Positions 1 through 8,085 of a stretch of 64,000 nt of DNA are shown piece by piece; positions within the stretch are counted from its first letter, which is position 1, and each line of letters opens with the position of its first letter. The position numbers and the translations under genes are program-made. The notes under the pieces were generated by a model. It was given only the letters and a program-made list of their open reading frames with translations, was not told where the DNA came from and searched no databases. Source of the DNA: Streptomyces sp. NBC_00091 (lineage in GTDB: Bacteria > Actinomycetota > Actinomycetes > Streptomycetales > Streptomycetaceae); the NCBI RefSeq assembly GCF_026343185.1, contig NZ_JAPEMA010000001.1:2728001-2792000 (forward strand), written 5' to 3'.

Positions 1-381
1 GTGGTCGGAGTGCTCGGACATCACGTCGACCAACGCGCGTGCGAGGGCGGTCAGATCGCGTTCCAGGTTGTCCGGGTGGGGCGGGAGCGCGGGGTCGAGC
101 AGGGCGCGCACCTTGGCGAGGTGGGCGTCGCGCACCTCGCCCGACGTCCAGGTGACGACGGTGGCGAAGAGCTCCGCCTTGCCGCCGGGGAAGTGGTTGT
201 AGAGGGTGCGCGTGGAGACCCCGGCCGCCGCGGCGAGCGCGTCGACGGAGGCCCGCGCGTATCCCTCGCGGCCGAAGACCCCGCAGGCCGACTTCGCGAG
301 GGCGATCCGCTTCGCCAGCTTCCGCGGCGTGACCTCGCACTGTGCCTGCGCCGCCGTCCGGGCGTCGTTACCGACCACCAT
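1..381 (-). CDS. TetR/AcrR family transcriptional regulator (3' part cut by window edge)
   Basis: The first 127 codons are present, from an ATG at 381; the gene runs off the left edge with no stop. An N-terminal TetR helix-turn-helix is clear: the stretch ASVDALAAAAGVSTRTLYNHF is followed by the usual K-x-E-L-F continuation. The ligand-binding C-terminal domain is outside the window, so the inducer cannot be guessed. It is divergent from the FMN reductase and MFS pump genes. Two inverted repeats between them are probably its operators, so it likely represses itself and the pump operon. Family assignment is firm; the regulatory target is inferred. Confidence 0.9.
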   Translation of the reverse strand, partial: MVVGNDARTAAQAQCEVTPRKLAKRIALAKSACGVFGREGYARASVDALAAAAGVSTRTLYNHFPGGKAELFATVVTWTSGEVRDAHLAKVRALLDPALPPHPDNLERDLTALARALVDVMSEHSDH

Positions 382-407
382 CACCACACCCGCCTCCTCA
401 TCAATGT

Positions 408-442
408 GCAACGACCGTTGCACTTTCGACAACGTACGTTGT
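408..442. promoter_or_regulatory. Paired TetR-type operators
   Basis: Two inverted repeats share the half-site CAACG. Positions 408-421 read GCAACGACCGTTGC, imperfect only at the centre. Positions 429-442 read ACAACGTACGTTGT, a perfect 14-bp palindrome. Their centres are 21 bp apart, two helical turns, so two dimers could bind on the same face. They lie between the divergent tetR-like gene and the reductase/efflux genes. Confidence 0.65.
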
Positions 443-500
443 AGCTTACCGGAGTGGCGGCCGCACCGGGCGGCCCGTCCGCGGTACGAGGGGGATCACC

Positions 501-1151
501 ATGTCTGTCAACGAAGCAGCCGTCACCGAAGCCACCGTCAGCGAAGCCGACGTCAACGCAGCAGCCGCTCCGCTGCGCGTCGCCGTCATCATCGGCAGCG
601 TCCGCGAGGGCCGTCAGGGGCCCGCCGTCACCGACTGGTTCCTGGGCGCCGCGGCCGGTCACACCGGCCTGGACTTCGACGTCATAGACCTCGCCGAGGT
701 CCCGCTGCCGCTGGCCCTGCCCGACTGGGGCGGCGCCCCCGGCCCGGAGGCCGACGCCGCGCTGGCGGAGGTCAGCCCGCGCCTCGCCGCCGCCGACGCC
801 TTCGTCGTCGTCACCCCCGAGTACAACCACAGCTTCCCCGCCGCCGTGAAGAACCTCGTCGACTGGCACCGCCCGGAGTGGCAGGCCAAGGCCGTCGGCT
901 TCGTCTCGTACGGAGGGGCGAGCGGCGGCCTGCGCGCCGTCGAGCAGCTCCGCCTGGTCTTCGCCGAGATGCACGCCGTGACGGTACGCGACTCCGTGAG
1001 CCTGCACGGCCCGTGGAACGGCCTCGGCCCGGACGGCGTACCGCGCGACACGGCCGTGAGCGAGAGCGCCGCCAAGAACATGCTCGGCCAGCTGGACTGG
1101 TGGGGCCGGGCGCTGCGCACGGCGCGCGCGACCCGCCCCTACGAGGTCTGA
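501..1151 (+). CDS. NADPH-dependent FMN reductase family protein
   Basis: Encodes 216 aa, from the ATG at 501 preceded by a GAGGGGGA-like ribosome binding site; longer in-frame extensions run into the operator region. After about 22 Ala-rich residues comes a flavodoxin-like fold: a phosphate-binding loop GSVREGR (residues 32-38) and PEYNHSFP (106-113), the signature of the SsuE/YieF-type quinone and FMN reductases. Such enzymes transfer electrons from NAD(P)H via FMN to flavins or quinones in the cytoplasm. It lies 13 bp before the MFS pump gene and is probably co-transcribed, fitting a xenobiotic-response cassette under the TetR regulator. The substrate is unknown. Confidence 0.9.
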   Translation: MSVNEAAVTEATVSEADVNAAAAPLRVAVIIGSVREGRQGPAVTDWFLGAAAGHTGLDFDVIDLAEVPLPLALPDWGGAPGPEADAALAEVSPRLAAADAFVVVTPEYNHSFPAAVKNLVDWHRPEWQAKAVGFVSYGGASGGLRAVEQLRLVFAEMHAVTVRDSVSLHGPWNGLGPDGVPRDTAVSESAAKNMLGQLDWWGRALRTARATRPYEV

Positions 1152-1164
1152 GACCCCGGGCGAC

Positions 1165-2571
1165 ATGACATCGGCACCCGCCTCCGCGACGCCGCAGGAG
1201 GCCTCCCGCCTCGCGTCCGGGCAGCTCAACCGGACCGTAGCCGTCGTGATCACCGGATCGGTCATGGCCGTGCTGGACATGACGATCGTCAACGTGGCGC
1301 TCGGCAGGCTCTCCGAGGCCTTCGACGCCCCGCTGGAGACGATCCAGTGGACCACCACCGCCTACACCCTCGCCCTCGCCGCCGTCATCCCGACGGCGGC
1401 GTGGGCCATGGGCCGGATCGGCGCGAAGCGCACCTACCTCACCGCGCTGATCCTCTTCACCCTCGGCTCCTTACTCGCCGCCTGCGCGTGGAACGCAGGC
1501 AGCCTGATCGCCTTCCGCGCCGTCCAGGGCCTCGGCGGCGGGCTCCTGATGCCCGTCGGCATGACCATGGTCATGCGGGCCGCCGACCGGAGCCGCCTCG
1601 GGCGGGCGATGGCCTTCCTGGGCCTGCCCGTCCTCGTCGGACCGGTCGCCGGCCCGATGCTCGGCGGCTGGCTGATCGACACCGCCTCCTGGCAGTGGAT
1701 CTTCCTGGTCAACCTGCCCGTGGGAGCCGCCGCGCTGGCCCTCGCCGCGAAGCTGCTGCGCTCCGACGCCCCCGCCGACCCGGCGGCCGCGCCCCGGCTG
1801 GACGTCCCCGGGCTGCTGACGCTCTCGCCCGGCCTCGCCCTGCTGCTCTACGGCCTGTCCCGGGGAGGCGAGGGCGGCCACTTCACCGAGCCGGCCACGC
1901 TGCTGCCCACGCTGGCGGGCGCCGCCCTCGTCGCCGTCTTCGTACGGCGCGCGCTCAGGATCCCCGAGCCGCTGCTCGACCTGCGGCTGCTGCGCGACCG
2001 CACCTTCGCCGCCGGGATCGCCACGCTCGCCCTGTTCACCTGCGGATACTTCGGCTCGATGCTCCTCGGCCCGATGTACTGGCTACAGACGCGGGGCCTG
2101 AGCGCCAGCGCCGCCGGCCTGCTCGTCGCCCCCATCGGCCTCGCCGTCGGCGTGACGATGCAGATCGCCTCGCGGCGCGTCGACAAGGTCTCCCCGCGCC
2201 GGATGATCACGGCCGGTACCGCGGTCGCGGCCCTCGGCATGCTGCTGACGAGCCTGCTGACCGGCACCGAAGGGGCACCGGTCTGGCAGGTCGTCGGCGC
2301 GGCGATGCTGATGGGCGTGGGCGCCGGAATCGTGCTCATGCCGACGATGACCACCGCCAGCCGTGACCTGCCCGGGGAGCGCATGGCCGCCGCGAGCACC
2401 GCCCTGAGCATCAACTCCCAGCTGTGCGCCTCGGTCGGGACGGCCCTGACGTCCGTCGTACTCGGCTCGACGGGAGTGACCCCGGCCGGCTTCCGCGCCG
2501 CGTACGCCGTCGCGGCGGTACTCCTCGCGCTGGCCCTCCTCCCAGCGCTCCGGCTCCCGGGCAGGCGCTAG
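1165..2571 (+). CDS. DHA2-type MFS drug efflux transporter (14-TM)
   Basis: 468 aa with hydrophobic segments spaced as in 14-helix EmrB/QacA drug:H+ antiporters. LDMTIVNVALGRL at residues 37-49 is the DHA2 motif of helix 1, and a QGLGGGLLMP loop matches helix 4/5. The gene follows the FMN reductase by 13 bp and shares the divergent promoter with a TetR gene, the typical arrangement of an inducible efflux operon. One leucine codon (1471-1473) is TTA, so in Streptomyces its translation should need the bldA tRNA, tying expression to late growth. The exported compound is unknown. Confidence 0.92.
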   Translation: MTSAPASATPQEASRLASGQLNRTVAVVITGSVMAVLDMTIVNVALGRLSEAFDAPLETIQWTTTAYTLALAAVIPTAAWAMGRIGAKRTYLTALILFTLGSLLAACAWNAGSLIAFRAVQGLGGGLLMPVGMTMVMRAADRSRLGRAMAFLGLPVLVGPVAGPMLGGWLIDTASWQWIFLVNLPVGAAALALAAKLLRSDAPADPAAAPRLDVPGLLTLSPGLALLLYGLSRGGEGGHFTEPATLLPTLAGAALVAVFVRRALRIPEPLLDLRLLRDRTFAAGIATLALFTCGYFGSMLLGPMYWLQTRGLSASAAGLLVAPIGLAVGVTMQIASRRVDKVSPRRMITAGTAVAALGMLLTSLLTGTEGAPVWQVVGAAMLMGVGAGIVLMPTMTTASRDLPGERMAAASTALSINSQLCASVGTALTSVVLGSTGVTPAGFRAAYAVAAVLLALALLPALRLPGRR

Positions 2572-2576
2572 ACCGT

Positions 2577-2999
2577 CTAGTTCTGCTCCGCCTTGGCGGC
2601 GTTGCCGAGCACCTTGGACGGGGTGATGCGCACGACCACGCGTACCGCGCCGTCGGAGGTGTCCTGGTACTCCTTGCCGCCGCCCGGGCCCAGGTACTCC
2701 TCGGCGATGCGGGCGGCGACCACCCGGCCGGTGTCCTCGGTGAGGGTGGCGGTGCCGCGGATCTCCGCGTAGAGGTAGGGGTTGGCGAGGTCGAAGACGG
2801 TCAGCCCGACCCGCCCGTCCCGGTCGATGTTCCGCTCCTTGCGGCGGCCCCGCTCCGTGGAAACCAGCAGGTCGTCGCCGTCCCGGCTCACCCACACCAC
2901 CGAACTCTGCGGGCTGCCGTCGGGGTTGAGGGTGGAGAGGACCGCCGGGTGGGGGGAGTCGAGGAGCTGTCGTACGGCCTCGTTCAGCGCAATCGTCAT
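2577..2999 (-). CDS. PPOX-class (pyridoxamine oxidase-like) FMN/F420-binding protein
   Basis: 140 aa from the ATG at 2999; an upstream in-frame ATG at 3032 is less likely because MTIALNEAVRQLL is the usual family start. The fold signature is HPAVLSTLNPDGSPQSSVVW followed by an RKERNIDRD stretch, as in split-barrel enzymes that bind FMN or the deazaflavin F420 and reduce small substrates. It is convergent with the MFS gene, 5 bp from its stop codon, and lies downstream of the ATPase-DUF1266 pair on the same strand. Cofactor choice cannot be settled by reading; F420 is common for this subfamily in actinobacteria. Confidence 0.85.
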   Translation of the reverse strand: MTIALNEAVRQLLDSPHPAVLSTLNPDGSPQSSVVWVSRDGDDLLVSTERGRRKERNIDRDGRVGLTVFDLANPYLYAEIRGTATLTEDTGRVVAARIAEEYLGPGGGKEYQDTSDGAVRVVVRITPSKVLGNAAKAEQN

Positions 3000-3074
3000 A
3001 AAGGCGAGGCTAATCGGGGCCGTCTCGATCACGCGGCCGATTTCCTCCGGCCGGTGCGGACTACCCGAAGTCGC

Positions 3075-4277
3075 TCACTCCCACGGGATGTTGAGCCAGG
3101 GACTGGCCGGGTCGGCGGTCAGCGTCAGGTGGGTGGCGAGCGAGGAGCCGTACCACTGCCCGAACTCCTCCTCGTCGAAGTGCAGGCACCGCCCCAGCGC
3201 GTACCCCGCCGAGAACTCCTCCCACGAGCCGTACGCCCCACGGGCCGCCGCGCTCGCGCGGAGCACGGCGCGCTCGGCGTCCTCCAGGCCGCCGTAGCGG
3301 GTGGCCAGGCCCCAGCGGGCCATCTGGGAGGCGCGGCCGTGGTCCCAGCCCCGTACGGAGCGCACCCAGCCGTCGGCGGGGAGCAGCCCGTCGGCCCGGA
3401 AGCGCTGCTCGTAGCGGGCGATCCGGCCGATGAGCCGGCGCACCCCGGCGATCTCCCCCTCGACCTCGGCGGTGGGGCGGGGGCCGGCGACGGTCACCCC
3501 GTCCGGGGTGAGCTGCGGCTCGGCGGCCCGCTCGGCGCCGCGGCGCAGGCTCGCCTCGGTGGCGGCCCGCCAGTGCTCCACCTCCACCGGCCCGGGGAAC
3601 TCGGCGGCGAGGATCCGGCGCACGCGGAGCGCGTACTCCCAGACGGGGCTGACGATCTCGGCGTTCAGCATGCGCTGGAGCACGTCGAACCAGCCCGCGC
3701 TGTCGGTGACGCCCCAGGACTTGCGCAGCCGGTCGCGCTCCCGGGTGTAGCCGTTGCCGTGGTAGGCGAGGGCGTTCCAGAACTCCCCGTTGGAGACGGC
3801 GAGGTGGGCCCCGACAGCCAGCCCGTGCGCGACGGGCCCGTGCAGCGGGCCGCCGGCGTACAGGGCGTGCAGGGCGCCGGGGGTCAGGCCCCAGGAGGGG
3901 GCGGCGTCCCAGTGCGCGCGCCAGCGGGCCCGGTCGGCGGGGGTGGTGGTCAGGTACGCCTCGGCGGGGCTGCCGGGGTTCACCGCGAGGTGGGCGGGGT
4001 CCCGGTCGTCCCAGGCGTTGGCGAACCAGGCGAGGCTCTGGCGCAGGAACACGGTGTGGGGGTCGGGGGCGGGCAGCATGCCCCGGGTGTAGACGGCGAG
4101 GCCGGTGGCGCCGGGGTGGAAACGGGCCGCCTGCGGATCGGCGTCGACCTGGGCGCGGGGCTGGGGCAGGAACAGCTCCGCCCGGGCGAGGGCGTCGAGG
4201 TACGCCGGCCAGTCGCCGCGCCCCTTCGCCTCGTACAGCTCCTTCTCGACCGCACTCGGCGCCGTCCACCCATCCAT
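3075..4277 (-). CDS. DUF1266 domain-containing protein
   Basis: 400 aa. The C-terminal half (about residues 200-400) carries the DUF1266 pattern: a conserved WDHGRASQMARWG segment, SWEEFSAGYALGR, and a Trp/Pro-rich end WLNIPWE. The N-terminal part (LARAELFLPQP) resembles an SseB-type N-terminal domain, a combination I recall from Streptomyces DUF1266 proteins. No signal peptide or membrane segment is seen, so it is probably cytoplasmic. The start (4277) is only 10 bp after the stop of the RsbW-like ATPase, suggesting one transcript. Molecular function is unknown. Confidence 0.8.
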   Translation of the reverse strand: MDGWTAPSAVEKELYEAKGRGDWPAYLDALARAELFLPQPRAQVDADPQAARFHPGATGLAVYTRGMLPAPDPHTVFLRQSLAWFANAWDDRDPAHLAVNPGSPAEAYLTTTPADRARWRAHWDAAPSWGLTPGALHALYAGGPLHGPVAHGLAVGAHLAVSNGEFWNALAYHGNGYTRERDRLRKSWGVTDSAGWFDVLQRMLNAEIVSPVWEYALRVRRILAAEFPGPVEVEHWRAATEASLRRGAERAAEPQLTPDGVTVAGPRPTAEVEGEIAGVRRLIGRIARYEQRFRADGLLPADGWVRSVRGWDHGRASQMARWGLATRYGGLEDAERAVLRASAAARGAYGSWEEFSAGYALGRCLHFDEEEFGQWYGSSLATHLTLTADPASPWLNIPWE

Positions 4278-4287
4278 ACGGGGGACC

Positions 4288-4704
4288 CTATACGGGCCCC
4301 GGGAGGGCGCACTCGGCCCACACGGTCTTGCCGACCACCCGCTGTGAGGCCCCCCACCGCCGGGCGACGGCGCTCACGATGTGCAGCCCCCGCCCGTACG
4401 ACTCCTCCTCGGTGACGTCCGCCCGCATCTCGGGCCACCGCTCTCCTCGCGGATCGGTGACCGCGATGCGGAGCACTGCTCCGTCGAGCTGCACCTCGAC
4501 CCGCAGGTACCGGTCCCGCACGGCGCCGTGGAGCAGGGCGTTGGTGACGAGCTCGCTGGTCACGAGCGCCACATCCGCCGCCACCCGAGGCTCCCCCCAC
4601 GCCACCGCGAGCCAGGCCGCCCAGCGGCGCGCGGCGGGGACGGAGTCCTGGCGGGGCGGGTAGTTGCGGACGCCGTACCGGGTGAGGGTGTGCTCGGTGG
4701 TCAT
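4288..4704 (-). CDS. ATP-binding protein, RsbW-like anti-sigma/GHKL domain
   Basis: 138 aa from the ATG at 4704, which has a strong AGGAGGT ribosome binding site; a longer reading to 4797 lacks one. The single GHKL ATPase domain shows the N box (LVTSELVTNALLHG), a G1-like DPRGE segment, and the YGRGLHIV glycine box. Streptomyces has dozens of these short RsbW-like proteins; some bind sigma or anti-anti-sigma factors. It is divergent from an XRE/DUF397 pair, the recurrent whiJ/abaA-like neighbourhood, and heads a probable operon with the DUF1266 gene. The partner is unknown. Confidence 0.88.
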   Translation of the reverse strand: MTTEHTLTRYGVRNYPPRQDSVPAARRWAAWLAVAWGEPRVAADVALVTSELVTNALLHGAVRDRYLRVEVQLDGAVLRIAVTDPRGERWPEMRADVTEEESYGRGLHIVSAVARRWGASQRVVGKTVWAECALPGPV

Positions 4705-4779
4705 GGCACCTCCTGGTGTGGGCGGTGGCATGCCGGTGCCCGTGACGGGGGCAGCCCGGTGCACTTCCGCCGACTGATG

Positions 4780-4853
4780 CGGTGAGCGGTTCGTCACCGA
4801 CGGTAGGGGCCTGTTGGCTGCGGGAGCAAGCGGTTCGGGGAAGATATTCCCCG
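4780..4853. promoter_or_regulatory. Two inverted repeats in the divergent ATPase/XRE promoter region
   Basis: Positions 4780-4799 form CGGTGA-N8-TCACCG. Positions 4836-4853 form CGGGGAA-GATA-TTCCCCG, a perfect 7-bp arm pair. Both lie between the start codons of the RsbW-like ATPase and the XRE regulator, where an autoregulatory operator would be expected. Assignment to the XRE protein is inference. Confidence 0.4.
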
Positions 4854-4902
4854 GACGAGTTACGGCGTCGACGCCGGGCCGCGTGGGCGAGAGACTGACC
4901 CG

Positions 4903-5784
4903 GTGAACCGTGGAACACGCGAGGGCCAGGGAAACCGGACATCGACGGTGCTGGGGCGCCGACTGGGCGGCGAACTACAGAAGTTGCGCGCGAAGGCGGG
5001 CAAGACCCAGCTACAGGCGGCGCATGAGCTCAGCGCCACAACGACCAAAGTCACCAAGATGGAGAGCGGCTGGGTGCCCATGCGGGACCCCGACATCCGC
5101 GTGCTGTGCCAGTTCTACGGAGCCACGGACGCGGACGTGGTGAACGGGCTGTTGGATCTGGCTCGGCTGGACCGCGACCGCCGCAAGGCCAAGGGCTGGT
5201 GGCAGCAGATGCCCATCGTGGGCGGGCTGGGCGAGTACATCGCGATGGAGGAGGTCGCCACGCGCATCCGCACGTGGCAGCCGGCCCTCGTGCCCGGGCT
5301 GCTTCAGACCCCTGAATACATTCGCGCGCTGGGTGTCACTTCCAATTGGTCGCATCCCGACGAGATCGAGGCGCTGGTGACCACACGGACCAAGCGGCAG
5401 GGGCGCCTGTGGGGCGACCAGCCGCTGGAGTTTCACGCGGTGCTGTGGGAGGCGGTGCTGCGCCAGCAGGTCGGCGGCCCCGATGTCATGCGCGCACAGC
5501 TCAACCACCTTGTGGAGATGGCCCAACTACCACACGTTCACGTGCAGGTTCTGCCGTTTCGGGCCGGGCCGTATCCCGGTGCCAACGGCGCCTTCAACAT
5601 CGTCTCGTTCTCGGAGCCCGGGGCGCTGGAGGTCGGCTACGCCGAGGCCATCGGCTCTACCCTGTGGGCAGAAGGGGTGGAAGCCAACGCTGCCTACACG
5701 CGCGCGTTCGCCCAGGTTTCCCAGAGGAGCCTTGCACCGCACGACTCGGTGAACCTGATCGACGCCATCAGCAAAGGTATGTAA
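4903..5784 (+). CDS. XRE-family helix-turn-helix regulator with DUF5753 domain
   Basis: 293 aa from the GTG at 4903. Residues about 15-75 form an XRE helix-turn-helix (ELQKLRAKAGKTQLQAAHEL). The rest, including LVPGLLQTPEYIRAL and LPFRAGPYPGANGAFNIV, is the DUF5753 domain typical of WhiJ/Scr1-like Streptomyces regulators. It is followed after 4 bp by a DUF397 protein, the standard partner. Such pairs resemble toxin-antitoxin modules and influence development and antibiotic production in S. coelicolor (whiJ, abaA-type loci). The family is clear; the target is unknown. Confidence 0.93.
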   Translation: MNRGTREGQGNRTSTVLGRRLGGELQKLRAKAGKTQLQAAHELSATTTKVTKMESGWVPMRDPDIRVLCQFYGATDADVVNGLLDLARLDRDRRKAKGWWQQMPIVGGLGEYIAMEEVATRIRTWQPALVPGLLQTPEYIRALGVTSNWSHPDEIEALVTTRTKRQGRLWGDQPLEFHAVLWEAVLRQQVGGPDVMRAQLNHLVEMAQLPHVHVQVLPFRAGPYPGANGAFNIVSFSEPGALEVGYAEAIGSTLWAEGVEANAAYTRAFAQVSQRSLAPHDSVNLIDAISKGM

Positions 5785-5788
5785 GACC

Positions 5789-5983
5789 GTGAACCAGTTC
5801 GAGTTCGTGAAGTCCAGCTACAGCGGCGACCAAGCCAACAGCGAGTGCGTCGAGGTGGCCACGAACGTGGCCGGCACGGTCGCCATCCGGGACAGCAAGC
5901 TGCGCTCCGACGGGCCGGTCATCCGGGTCACCGACACCGCCTGGGCGGCCTTCGCGGGGGACAGGGCCGCGTTCCGGCGATGA
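5789..5983 (+). CDS. DUF397 domain-containing small protein
   Basis: 64 aa from a GTG at 5789, directly after the XRE gene. It has the whole DUF397 pattern: FVKSSYSGD near residues 6-14, ECVEVA, VAIRDSK, and the ending DTAWAAFAGD. DUF397 proteins are encoded beside XRE-DUF5753 regulators and are thought to act with them. The last 56 bp overlap the 3' end of the convergent lipoprotein gene, so mRNAs from the two strands share complementary ends. Confidence 0.93.
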   Translation: MNQFEFVKSSYSGDQANSECVEVATNVAGTVAIRDSKLRSDGPVIRVTDTAWAAFAGDRAAFRR

Positions 5984-6623
5984 AGGCCCGCAGGGTCTCG
6001 TGCTGCTTCCGCGGGATGGCCGCCCGGACCGGGCCGTGATAGGTGGCGATCACGCCGCCGGTGCGTACGACAGTGATGGGTACGGACCCGGTCATCGAGA
6101 TGTCCGGCACCCAGTCGAACGCGACTGCGTCGTCTCCGTCCGACGGCGCCGGCCGCTCCCCGACGCGGACGGGCCTGTCCTGGACGCCGGCGGCCGGGGT
6201 GTGCAGGAGGAACGTGCCGCACAGCGGCACGGCCTTCTTGAGCGAGTCCATCACCGCCGATGCCTCCTGGACGGTGTAACTGGACAGCGCCATCGCGAAG
6301 TCGGGGTTGTTGTCGTGGAGCGGCAACTCCTGGGCCGTGACCCTCGCCATCGGCCATTGCCGTACCCGGCCCGGCTGGAAGTCGACCAGAGCCCCGCACG
6401 CCTCTGGGCTTCCCGGGCCGAGTTCGCTGACCGGGCCCGTGTCGGGGGACGGTACGCGGGTCTCGACGACGTAGTCCGGCAGCAGTACGGACCTCAGGTC
6501 CGCCTCGGTCAGTGGCTCCGTACGGGGCACACGCGGCTGCCCCTCGGACTCACAGGACGTGGTGCCGGCCACGCAGGCCGTCAGTGCGACGGCCACCGCT
6601 ACGGCACGCAGAAGACGCGGCAT
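5928..6623 (-). CDS. Putative lipoprotein, function unknown
   Basis: 231 aa from the ATG at 6623, preceded by GGGGGGAG at good spacing. The N-terminus is a lipoprotein signal: two Arg, a hydrophobic stretch (AVAVAVALTACVAG), then a lipobox ending near TTSC. The mature protein has a DxLLPDYV-type motif and two Cys that could pair, resembling Streptomyces cell-surface lipoproteins of unknown role. The terminal, Arg/Pro-rich 18 residues are encoded antisense to the DUF397 gene and may be a read-on extension. Family unknown to me. Confidence 0.75.
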   Translation of the reverse strand: MPRLLRAVAVAVALTACVAGTTSCESEGQPRVPRTEPLTEADLRSVLLPDYVVETRVPSPDTGPVSELGPGSPEACGALVDFQPGRVRQWPMARVTAQELPLHDNNPDFAMALSSYTVQEASAVMDSLKKAVPLCGTFLLHTPAAGVQDRPVRVGERPAPSDGDDAVAFDWVPDISMTGSVPITVVRTGGVIATYHGPVRAAIPRKQHETLRAFIAGTRPCPPRRPPRRCR

Positions 6624-6756
6624 CCGGTACTCCCCCCATTCGCAGGACGCCATTCTGCGCCCCCGTCGGATCAGGCCGTAGCCCGGTCGGCTCCCGCCGC
6701 CGTGCGGAGGGTCGTACCGACTGCTGGACTGGACCTCTGGAGAGCAGGAGTCGCTG

Positions 6757-7149
6757 ATGGCCGATCATCCGCACATCGCCGTGTTCCACCGTGTCCTGGC
6801 CGCCTTCTCGGCCGGCGACATGGAGGCACTGGCGCGGGAGTTCCAGCCCGATGTGGTCTGGCACATCGGCGGCAGGAACCTGCTGACGGGCGACTACCAG
6901 GGGCGCGAGGACACTTTCGCGTTGCTCGGCCGGGAGTTCCAGCTGACGGGTGGCACGTACCGCGCGCGGCTCCACCATGTCCTCGCGAACGATGACCACA
7001 TGGTCGCTCTGCTCCATGTCACGGCGTCCCGTGAGAACAAGGAGCTCGACCTGAACCTGGCCCTCGTCCTCCGCATGAGGGACAGCGCGATCAGCGAGGG
7101 ATGGGTGCTTCCGTTCGACTGGCCCGCGTACGACGACTTCTGGTCGTAG
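6757..7149 (+). CDS. SnoaL-like / NTF2-fold protein
   Basis: 130 aa. The pattern is that of SnoaL-like polyketide cyclase-fold proteins: an N-terminal helix ending FHRVLAAFSAGDMEALAREF, then DVVWHIGG, GDYQGREDTFALLG, and alternating strands (LHHVLANDDHMVALLHVTA). The fold forms a small cone-shaped pocket used by cyclases, isomerases or plain binding proteins. AGGAG-like sequence sits before the ATG. It precedes the methyltransferase and salicylate synthase genes on the same strand by 120 bp and may belong to that pathway, but this is only positional. Confidence 0.82.
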   Translation: MADHPHIAVFHRVLAAFSAGDMEALAREFQPDVVWHIGGRNLLTGDYQGREDTFALLGREFQLTGGTYRARLHHVLANDDHMVALLHVTASRENKELDLNLALVLRMRDSAISEGWVLPFDWPAYDDFWS

Positions 7150-7269
7150 GACTGCCGCACCCCCGCACCCCCGCCAGCTCTCGAGCGCCGTGTGTGCGCC
7201 CTGCATCGGCTTCCGCTCACTCGTGACCATGTGAGGGCACTGCCCCCTCCCCGCGCGTAGAGGAAGCCT

Positions 7270-8085
7270 GTGGCCCGTTACCTGTTCGACAGCGCCGACG
7301 TTCATGCCGGCGGCCGTTTCACCGCCCTGGAGTCATGCTATGACCCTTTTTCCCGGCGTCAGTTGGAGCTGACCGGGCTCGCCAGGGGGTGGAGATGCCT
7401 GGAGATCGGCGGCGGCAGTGCCTCGGTGGGCGACTGGCTCGGTGAGTGCGTGGGACCGCAGGGCGAGGTGACGGTCACCGAGCTCGAACCGCGCTGGGCC
7501 GCCTCCCCGCAGCGCCCGGCTCACGTGCGCCTGCTGCGGCACGACATCGTCCGTGACCCGCTGCCGGGAAAGGACTACGACCTCATCCACGCCCGGCTGG
7601 TGCTGCTGCACCTGCCGCAGCGGATCGAGGTGCTCAAGCGGCTCGTGGCCGCCCTGCGGCCGGGCGGGTGGCTGGTGCTGGAGGAGTTCGACTGCGGCTG
7701 GACGCCGGTACTGGCTGCGCCCGACGAGGCGTCGGCGAGCTTGTTCGACCGGGTCCATTCGGCGCTGATGGGCCTGCTGGAGAAGGCCGGCGCCGATCCG
7801 CTGTGGGGACGGCGGGTGCTGGGGGCGATGGCGGCGGCCGGGCTACAGCAGCTTGCGGCGACCACGTACGCCCAGGCCTGGCCGGGCGGGAGTGCGGGCA
7901 TTGCCCTGCACCACCACAACACCGATCAGGTCGCCGACCGACTGGCCACATCCGGTGTGAGCACCGGTGATCTGGAGGAGTTCCAGACGCTGTTGAAGCG
8001 CCCGGACTTCGTCGTCAACTCCTACCCGCTGATCAGCGCGCGGGGCCGCCGGACGTACGAGAACGACAAGGAAGTGCCGCGATGA
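7270..8085 (+). CDS. Class I SAM-dependent methyltransferase
   Basis: 271 aa from a GTG at 7270 with GAGGAAG upstream. Motif I is WRCLEIGGGSASVG (about residues 41-54), followed by an acidic residue in TELEP, a motif II-like YDLIHARLVLLHLP, and LRPGGWLVLEEF after it. This is the Methyltransf_11/25-like Rossmann fold. Its stop codon overlaps the start of the salicylate synthase gene (ATGA), so the two are translationally coupled. A role in modifying salicylate or a product of it is a reasonable guess; sequence alone does not show the substrate or whether O, N or C is methylated. Confidence 0.88.
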   Translation: MARYLFDSADVHAGGRFTALESCYDPFSRRQLELTGLARGWRCLEIGGGSASVGDWLGECVGPQGEVTVTELEPRWAASPQRPAHVRLLRHDIVRDPLPGKDYDLIHARLVLLHLPQRIEVLKRLVAALRPGGWLVLEEFDCGWTPVLAAPDEASASLFDRVHSALMGLLEKAGADPLWGRRVLGAMAAAGLQQLAATTYAQAWPGGSAGIALHHHNTDQVADRLATSGVSTGDLEEFQTLLKRPDFVVNSYPLISARGRRTYENDKEVPR

